From an uncultured Fretibacterium sp. (GTDB lineage Bacteria > Synergistota > Synergistia > Synergistales > Aminobacteriaceae): a stretch of DNA of 5,611 bases. The stretch covers positions 1-5,611 of the forward strand of contig CALBPU010000147.1 of the NCBI GenBank assembly GCA_937899395.1. Reading direction: 5' to 3'. Of the stretch, positions 1-4,258 are shown one piece after another. A program made the translations under genes and the position numbers. How positions within the stretch are numbered: the stretch's first letter is position 1; each line of letters opens with the position of its first letter. The notes under the pieces were generated by a model. That model was not told the origin of the DNA. It searched no databases and was given only the letters and a program-made list of their open reading frames with translations.

Positions 1-1
1 G

Positions 2-109
2 GATGAAAATGAATGTAAAAGAGCCTTAAAAAAAGCGAAACACTCTGCTCGATTTAGCCGTCCAGCCAGAGTGCGCGTACGATCTGCAAAAAGCAGATTG
101 CATATATAA
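2..109 (+). CDS. Possible C-terminal end of an unknown basic protein (partial)
   Basis: An open frame enters from the left edge and ends at TAA 107-109. It gives about 35 residues, strongly basic and rich in Arg, Lys, Ser and Ala. I recognise no domain or family. The same DNA contains two inverted repeats, one of which covers the last codons, so the open frame may be accidental and the segment may be a structured non-coding element instead. No start codon or ribosome binding site can be judged because the 5' part is outside the window. Treat as a weak candidate only. Confidence 0.2.
   Translation, partial: DENECKRALKKAKHSARFSRPARVRVRSAKSRLHI
41..98. repeat. Two adjacent inverted repeats (hairpin block)
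   Basis: The first is a perfect 7-bp repeat, CACTCTG at 41-47 and CAGAGTG at 67-73, with a 19-nt loop. The second is ATCTGC at 82-87 and GCAGAT at 93-98 around an AAAAA loop, extendable by one G-U pair. A small CGTACG palindrome lies between them at 76-81. The block is more GC-rich than the A-rich DNA around it. No T-run follows directly, so neither is a standard terminator. It could be a structured RNA, an attachment or replication site, or a dispersed palindromic repeat; the sequence alone does not decide. Confidence 0.4.
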
Positions 110-150
110 GTTGATTTTTCTGTTTAAGTATAACACAAAAAAAGAAAATC

Positions 151-209
151 AAGGAGGTGATAGGAAGAATAAAAAAATTGCGGTAAACAAGAGTTTTTTA
201 GAAGTTTAG
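151..209 (+). other. Orphan consensus Shine-Dalgarno with eroded or leader mini-ORF
   Basis: AAGGAGGTGAT at 151-161 is almost the full complement of the 16S rRNA 3' end, yet no ATG, GTG or TTG start follows at normal distance with a useful frame. At the right spacing there is ATA (169-171) instead of ATG, and that frame stops at 184-186. The neighbouring frame, starting at AAT 168-170, reads NKKIAVNKSFLEV before TAG at 207-209. This looks like the start of a small gene that has decayed, or a leader that loads ribosomes ahead of the primase gene. The choice is inference. Confidence 0.3.
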
Positions 210-229
210 TTAAAAGGAGGAAAAATTTA

Positions 230-2824
230 ATGGCAAACGAAAATATCTTCGCGGCAGTACAAGAAAAATATTCTATCAAAGAAATTGCCGAGAGTTTAGG
301 CATAAGACTTCATCGGGTCGGCGCGGATTACAGAGCGAACTCGATTTTTGGTGACGGTAGTGAGGGTAGAGACGCATTCGCGATTTATCCTATTGAGAAC
401 CGCTGGTACGACTTCAGGGATCACAGAGGCGGCGACATTACTGATTTAGTCGCTATCGTGAAATATAACGGCGATAAATATAAAGCCTTACAGGAGTTAA
501 TGCCCGGAGCAACATCGGAAAAAATCAAAGCTCAGATTTCTCAGCGTCAAGAATTCGCCAAGACTGTTGAACGCTGGCATAATGACTTATTGAATCCTAA
601 TAAGCCCATGAGCGTTAGAGCGTTATCGTATCTTCATTCACGCAAAATCTCTGACGAAACAATCAAGAGATTAAAAATCGGCGTTATGTCATCAGGTGCT
701 AAAGAACGTATTGTTTTCCCGTACTTTGACGAGAGCGGCAAAAACGTTATTTATTTTTCGTCCCGGCGTTACGACTGGTGCGGACGCGGAGAAGACGAGA
801 ATGAACCTAAATACATGAAGGCTTCATTAACGGCTTATCCGTTTTTGAAAAATTCAATTTTGGGTTTGAACACTCTCGACAGAGGCAGAGAAGAATTAAT
901 TATTACTGAAGGTCATTTTGACTGGCAGGCATTCGAGCAAGAAGGCTACAGTGTTATAGCTCCTAACGGCGGCGACTTCGGAAAACTTATGCCGCAGGTT
1001 ATCGAGAAAATTCAACGCTTCAAAGAAGTGTATCTTGCATTTGACAACGACGACGCAGGCCGAGAATTCACCTATAAAATTGCACGTGAATTAATCAAGG
1101 CTCGTATTCCGTTTAACGTTATCGAGCATAACGTCGGAAAAGATATTGCTGATTATTACAGCGTCAACGGCAAGGGAAGTCTTCAAAATCTTCTTGAATA
1201 CGCCTGCACAGGCACAAAATGGTGCGTCATGTATCTTGCTCCGAAAAGACCGCTCAAAGATATGACGATCGGCGAGCAGGACAAAATCAAGAAAAAAATC
1301 AAGTCGTTTATTCTTGAAATTACGCCGTTCACAGACCAGTCGGATATGTACGACATTATTTCGGTGCTTGAAGGCTATTTCGACAAGAACTGGCTCACAG
1401 AGCTTAGAAAAGACGGCAGAAGGGGTTTAAGTGAAGTGGAAATTAACGAACAAGTAAAAGCTCATCATCAGCTGATGTACAATGAAAAGAGCGGTTTCTA
1501 CGAATATGAAGACGGCGTTTGGAAAGAAAAAATGAACGACCAAGTCGGCGGACATATCGCTGAGGCTTACGGACGTTTGGCAACAGGAAATAAAGTCGAA
1601 ACGACATTGAGGCTCTTGAAAAAAGATAAATCAATCTGGAGCGAAATTCCTTTGAACGGCTTTGATATGTTGCCGCGAGTTACGTTCAAGAACGGTACTC
1701 TTCACATTGACGAAAAAGGCAATGGGACGTTAAAACCGTACAGCCCCGATGATTACACGACTGTTATGCTCCCGTATCGTTTCGATCCTAATGCGACTTG
1801 TCCGAACATTGAAAAGTTCCTTGATGAAGTTACGAACGGAAAGAAAGACCGAATGCTGGCTGAAGAGTTCTTGGGTTATTTATTACTGCCGGACTGCAGA
1901 TTCCAGAAAGCTCTATTGCTCAAAGGCGAAGGCTCAAACGGAAAAAGCGTCTTTATTAATCTTGCCAGTAAAATGCTCGGAGGCACAGAAGGTTACGTTT
2001 CATGCGTTGAACCTTCAAAAATTGTTAAGGACTTCCGACTCATGCCGTTCAAAAATTCGTGGTTGAATATTTCTTCTGACACTGAAAACGATTTACGAGG
2101 TGCAGAAGGAGTATTTAAGAGGATTGTTGCCGGAGAAAATCTCGAAGACTCTTATAAATACAAACAGCCTTTTTCATTCCCGACACGCTCGAAAATGATT
2201 ATGAGCTGTAACGAATTTCCGACAGTCAAAGACGTTTCGGAAGGTTTTATGAGACGGTTTTTAATCTTGGATTTCAAAAAACATTTCGTTGATCCTGACA
2301 GAGTGCGTCCGAACACAGAAGACAGGCCGATTGATGTCGACCTTGAAGCAAAACTTTTGAAAGAGTTACCGGGATTATTTAACTTGGCACTCAGAGGACT
2401 TCAGCGGCTCTTAAAGCAAAAAGGTTTCACGAAGACAGATGAGCAGGACGAGTTATTGAAAAATTTTGTCGGCGAGAATGACCACATTGTGTCATTCATT
2501 GAGAATGTCAAGAGTGAAGGCATTATCTATGAAGATAAAGGCGACCACCTTGAAGGAAAAGAAATCAAGTCCAGAGATTTATTCAAGTATTACCGCGAAT
2601 GGGCTGAGGATAGTAATTATTATCCTAAATCCAGAGGCAAGTTCTTTATTGCCTTGCGTAATATGTTGAAGCGCATGAACATTGAATTTTCTGAAGATGC
2701 TGATTTATGGCAATTCAAAAATATTAATGCTCAGTGGTCTGAACTTGCCTTCGATAACAATGTTATCGAAGAAAATATTAACGAATCGGACGGAAATGTC
2801 AATGATGTAGTGGCTAAAGAATAA
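230..2824 (+). CDS. Phage/plasmid-type primase-helicase (TOPRIM + D5_N + SF3 helicase)
   Basis: This 864-residue protein probably primes and unwinds DNA for replication of a mobile element. Residues about 10-80 resemble a DnaG-type CHC2 zinc-binding domain in layout (Tyr-Arg-Ala, then a Trp-Tyr-Asp-Phe segment, then Gly-Gly-Asp), but the zinc Cys ligands are gone. A TOPRIM domain follows, with Glu227-Gly-His-Phe-Asp231 and the metal-binding Asp272-Asn-Asp274. Residues about 415-555 match a D5_N-like region. The SF3 helicase has Walker A G566-EGSNGKS-573 (Lys572), an acidic motif B near Asp617/Glu619, sensor Asn661 in MSCNEFP, and arginine-finger candidates Arg675/Arg676. The tail (about 765-840) looks like the winged-helix end of D5-type primases. 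The ATG start is set by AAAGGAGG at 213-220, 9 nt upstream. Length and domain order are those of P4/D5-like primases of phages, satellites and integrated plasmids. Whether priming survives without the zinc ligands is not known. Confidence 0.93.
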   Translation: MANENIFAAVQEKYSIKEIAESLGIRLHRVGADYRANSIFGDGSEGRDAFAIYPIENRWYDFRDHRGGDITDLVAIVKYNGDKYKALQELMPGATSEKIKAQISQRQEFAKTVERWHNDLLNPNKPMSVRALSYLHSRKISDETIKRLKIGVMSSGAKERIVFPYFDESGKNVIYFSSRRYDWCGRGEDENEPKYMKASLTAYPFLKNSILGLNTLDRGREELIITEGHFDWQAFEQEGYSVIAPNGGDFGKLMPQVIEKIQRFKEVYLAFDNDDAGREFTYKIARELIKARIPFNVIEHNVGKDIADYYSVNGKGSLQNLLEYACTGTKWCVMYLAPKRPLKDMTIGEQDKIKKKIKSFILEITPFTDQSDMYDIISVLEGYFDKNWLTELRKDGRRGLSEVEINEQVKAHHQLMYNEKSGFYEYEDGVWKEKMNDQVGGHIAEAYGRLATGNKVETTLRLLKKDKSIWSEIPLNGFDMLPRVTFKNGTLHIDEKGNGTLKPYSPDDYTTVMLPYRFDPNATCPNIEKFLDEVTNGKKDRMLAEEFLGYLLLPDCRFQKALLLKGEGSNGKSVFINLASKMLGGTEGYVSCVEPSKIVKDFRLMPFKNSWLNISSDTENDLRGAEGVFKRIVAGENLEDSYKYKQPFSFPTRSKMIMSCNEFPTVKDVSEGFMRRFLILDFKKHFVDPDRVRPNTEDRPIDVDLEAKLLKELPGLFNLALRGLQRLLKQKGFTKTDEQDELLKNFVGENDHIVSFIENVKSEGIIYEDKGDHLEGKEIKSRDLFKYYREWAEDSNYYPKSRGKFFIALRNMLKRMNIEFSEDADLWQFKNINAQWSELAFDNNVIEENINESDGNVNDVVAKE

Positions 2825-2834
2825 GCCGATAGAA

Positions 2835-2863
2835 CTGACTGATTTTATAAATTAAGTTATAAT
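2835..2863 (+). promoter_or_regulatory. Predicted sigma-70-type promoter for the lar-like/bro-N cassette
   Basis: A perfect -10 TATAAT at 2858-2863 sits 17 bp after CTGACT (2835-2840), which matches the TTGACA consensus at four of six positions. The start of transcription would fall near 2869-2871, about 45 nt before the ATG at 2915. This gives the two small genes their own promoter, separate from the primase gene. The spacer contains one copy of a 14-bp repeat, and a palindrome overlaps the predicted start point, so repression is plausible. Confidence 0.6.
2838..2851 (+). repeat. 14-bp direct repeat, copy 1
   Basis: ACTGATTTTATAAA occurs exactly here and again at 3554-3567. This copy overlaps the end of the -35 hexamer and the spacer of the predicted promoter, so a protein bound here could control the downstream cassette. 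The two copies flank the Lar-like and Bro-N genes. AT-rich composition makes chance recurrence more likely than for random DNA. Confidence 0.5.
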
Positions 2864-2877
2864 CTATGTTTCATAGA
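2863..2877. promoter_or_regulatory. Perfect palindrome at predicted transcription start (operator candidate)
   Basis: TCTATG at 2863-2868 and CATAGA at 2872-2877 form a perfect 6-bp inverted repeat around TTT. It begins at the last base of the -10 element and spans the predicted start site, the classic place for a repressor to block RNA polymerase. Read as RNA it is too short and AU-rich to be a strong terminator of the primase transcript, although weak termination cannot be excluded. Confidence 0.4.
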
Positions 2878-2901
2878 CTTTAATTTAATGTTGCCTTTTT
2901 T

Positions 2902-2906
2902 AGGAG
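2902..2906 (+). promoter_or_regulatory. Ribosome binding site fixing the start of the Lar-like gene
   Basis: AGGAG at 2902-2906 lies 8 nt before ATG 2915-2917. An in-frame ATG at 2888 has no such site and would add nine residues unlike the family, so 2915 is the likely start. Confidence 0.75.
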
Positions 2907-2914
2907 TAATACAG

Positions 2915-3142
2915 ATGAAATTAAAAAATGTTGAATTGAAACCTTGCCTTTATTGCGGCGGTAAAGCTGAGTATAAGAGCAATAGAATGAAAGACGGCTT
3001 CAAAAGCGGTGTAAAATTTTGTAGCACAAAGCGTGAAAGATATATTAGATGTTCTGTTTGCCATGCAAGAACACGTCCAGTTGGTATGCTTGAAAATGCT
3101 ATTAATTGCTGGAATTTAGGAGAAATTTATAGCGTTAAATAA
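2915..3142 (+). CDS. Lar-family restriction alleviation-like zinc-ribbon protein
   Basis: A 75-residue protein with the pattern of the Lar family, whose founding Rac-prophage member reduces type I restriction of DNA. The N-terminus reads LKPCLYCGGKAE (Cys11 and Cys14), followed by a Lys/Arg-rich stretch, then YIRCSVCHARTRP (Cys46 and Cys49) and the typical A-I-N-C-W-N end (Trp66-Asn67). The four Cys of the two CxxC pairs should bind one zinc ion. Cys36 and Cys65 are extra. A promoter lies just upstream, and the Bro-N gene starts 8 nt after this stop, so the two are probably co-transcribed. Most Lar-like proteins in phages are assigned by this zinc pattern only. Its action here on restriction, including on the MmeI-like enzyme downstream, is inference. 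Confidence 0.82.
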   Translation: MKLKNVELKPCLYCGGKAEYKSNRMKDGFKSGVKFCSTKRERYIRCSVCHARTRPVGMLENAINCWNLGEIYSVK

Positions 3143-3150
3143 TTAAACAG

Positions 3151-3471
3151 ATGAGCAGCATTCAGACATTCAAGTATAAGCGTAAGAAAATAACCGTCAT
3201 TTTCTGGAATGTTAAGGTATGGTTCAATGCTAAAGAGCTTTACGATATTTTAGGATATAAGAAAGAGTTTAATAGATTTATGGGACTTTTACGCGAAGAA
3301 AATATATTTTCTAAGTCAAGGATTACGCTAATTTCTGAAAATGGCCTATACATATTCACATATCATAAAGCATTGAAGCCGAAGCAAAGAGAAAAGGCGC
3401 AAGAATTATTTGACTGGTTTGAAAAAGAAGTTAAGCCTGTTTTTGACGAATACATAAAAAGTTGGCTATAA
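3151..3471 (+). CDS. Stand-alone Bro-N domain protein (phage antirepressor-type)
   Basis: A 106-residue protein made up almost wholly of a Bro-N domain, the DNA-binding module of baculovirus Bro proteins and phage antirepressors. Visible hallmarks are the opening I-Q-T-F, Val-Trp-Phe-Asn-Ala-Lys-Glu-Leu followed by Ile-Leu-Gly-Tyr (residues 23-36), Leu-Ile-Ser-Glu-Asn-Gly-Leu-Tyr (60-67), and Phe-Asp-Trp-Phe-Glu-Lys-Glu-Val-Lys-Pro (87-96). The usual second domain (ANT, KilA-C or similar) is absent, so it is a minimal form or a truncated antirepressor. The ATG has no clear Shine-Dalgarno and follows the Lar-like stop by 8 nt, which suggests translation by reinitiation. It may regulate genes of the element, possibly its own promoter; no sequence evidence shows the target. 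Confidence 0.8.
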   Translation: MSSIQTFKYKRKKITVIFWNVKVWFNAKELYDILGYKKEFNRFMGLLREENIFSKSRITLISENGLYIFTYHKALKPKQREKAQELFDWFEKEVKPVFDEYIKSWL

Positions 3472-3479
3472 CTTTGACG

Positions 3480-3519
3480 CGTTGAAACGGTTTAGTTTAA
3501 CGTAGCTGAAAAATTTTTT
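3480..3519 (+). terminator. Weak bulged hairpin downstream of the Bro-N gene
   Basis: CGTT (3480-3483) and AAAC (3485-3488) pair with GTTT (3495-3498) and AACG (3499-3502) around a 6-nt loop, with a bulged G at 3484. A run of six T lies at 3514-3519, too far from the stem for a normal intrinsic terminator. It may help to end the cassette transcript together with the stronger hairpin at 3544. Confidence 0.22.
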
Positions 3520-3543
3520 CGATTGCTGGGTCTTTTGTCATGG

Positions 3544-3579
3544 GCTTTTATAAACTGATTTTATAAAGGCATAATTTTT
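3544..3579 (+). terminator. Probable intrinsic terminator of the lar-like/bro-N cassette
   Basis: Bases 3544-3554 (GCTTTTATAAA) pair with 3560-3570 (TTTATAAAGGC) as an 11-bp stem with one G-U pair and a 5-nt loop. A T5 run at 3575-3579 follows after AUAA. The stem is AT-rich apart from its base, so termination may be partial. It stands between the small cassette and the ATPase-restriction operon and would insulate them. Confidence 0.5.
3554..3567 (+). repeat. 14-bp direct repeat, copy 2
   Basis: Second exact copy of ACTGATTTTATAAA (first at 2838-2851). Here it forms the loop and most of the 3' arm of the terminator-like hairpin, 83 bp upstream of the ATPase GTG. A -10-like CATAAT (3570-3575) follows, much as TATAAT follows copy 1. 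Shared regulation of both cassettes is possible; recombination scar is the alternative. Confidence 0.5.
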
Positions 3580-3606
3580 CGTGGCGATTTTTATTTTTTC
3601 AAATCG

Positions 3607-3612
3607 TATAAT
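3607..3612 (+). promoter_or_regulatory. Candidate -10 element for the ATPase-restriction operon
   Basis: A perfect TATAAT lies 38 nt before the GTG start at 3650, which is a suitable distance. No good -35 hexamer is present 16-18 bp upstream and there is no TGN extension, so the promoter may be weak or need an activator. The region just upstream is a T-rich stretch that could act as an upstream or bent element. Confidence 0.4.
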
Positions 3613-3635
3613 TTTTATTATGAAAAAATAAAATC

Positions 3636-3641
3636 AGGAGG
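3636..3641 (+). promoter_or_regulatory. Strong ribosome binding site fixing a GTG start
   Basis: AGGAGG at 3636-3641 is 8 nt before GTG 3650-3652. It settles the unusual start codon of the ATPase gene, since no in-frame ATG is nearby with such a site. Confidence 0.8.
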
Positions 3642-3649
3642 TTAAGCAA

Positions 3650-4258
3650 GTGGAGCATTTTATTACTGAAATCCGAATTGAAAATGTCAGACACTTAAAA
3701 AATATAAATATCGTTCTTAATAATCAAAATCGACAACATTTAATTTTTACAGGTAAAAACAGCTCAGGCAAAACGTCCCTTCTTGAAGAAATTTCTAAAA
3801 ATCTTGTCTTGCTCAATCGAAAACTTTTGAAAAGTTATAGAGATTTGAGAATCCTTTCAGATTTAATATTACGAATGGATCAAAACTGGCTTCTTAAAAA
3901 TCACTTGAGCGGCTACAACAAAGAAGGCGTAGTCTTGATTGATGAGATTGAAACTCACTTGTACATAGAACTGCAGAGAAAAATTCTGCCGTTTTTGACT
4001 GAGTTTTTTCCGCGACTTCAATTTATTGTCAGCACTTATTCTCCCTACGTTTTAACTTCGATAAGCAATGTCGTAGTTTTTGACTTAGAACGGCAAGTTG
4101 CTTTAACGGATTTGTCCGAGTATTCGACAGAAGACATTGCTAACGGATTTTTTGAGGCCGACAGCTATTCCGTTGAAATGGAAAAAATTTTGAACAGATA
4201 TAAGGAATTTTTCAATAAGCAGGATATTTCTGATGATGAACACACCGAAAAATATTAA
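3650..4258 (+). CDS. Short AAA/ABC-type ATPase, probably internally deleted
   Basis: A 202-residue protein with both ends of an ABC-type (AAA_15/AAA_21, OLD/SMC-like) ATPase of the kind common in defence operons. The N-terminus has the I-R-I-E-N-V-R-H-L-K-N opening and Walker A GKNSSGKT (35-42, Lys41). The second half has Walker B VVLIDE (94-99, Glu99) followed by E-T-H-L (the D-loop area) and a switch segment S-T-Y-S-P (128-132). Only about 50 residues separate Walker A from Walker B, whereas intact relatives carry roughly 150 or more there, including the signature motif, which I cannot find. The switch His is Tyr130. This suggests an in-frame central deletion, with the join near residues 60-70, giving an inactive or remodelled ATPase. 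Its end overlaps the MmeI-like gene by 26 nt, so the two are coupled. In an intact form it could assist or regulate the restriction enzyme; that is inference. Confidence 0.75.
   Translation: MEHFITEIRIENVRHLKNINIVLNNQNRQHLIFTGKNSSGKTSLLEEISKNLVLLNRKLLKSYRDLRILSDLILRMDQNWLLKNHLSGYNKEGVVLIDEIETHLYIELQRKILPFLTEFFPRLQFIVSTYSPYVLTSISNVVVFDLERQVALTDLSEYSTEDIANGFFEADSYSVEMEKILNRYKEFFNKQDISDDEHTEKY

Noticed and set aside
98..134. Promoter for the primase gene (TATAAC at 129-134 with TTGATT at 111-116)
   Set aside because: The spacer would be only 12 bp and other -35 choices are poor, so I do not list it as a feature.
1443..1634. 63-codon open frame on the minus strand inside the primase gene
   Set aside because: It lies fully within a clearly coding gene, has no recognisable domain, and is a frame shadow. 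The same holds for the plus-strand frames at 1749-2066 and 2466-2669.
2888..2914. Upstream ATG at 2888 as the start of the Lar-like gene
   Set aside because: No ribosome site precedes it, the added residues do not fit the family, and AGGAG at 2902-2906 clearly serves the ATG at 2915.
3474..3502. TTGACG at 3474-3479 as the -35 of a promoter for the ATPase operon
   Set aside because: No acceptable -10 lies 16-18 bp downstream, and the segment can fold into a hairpin instead.
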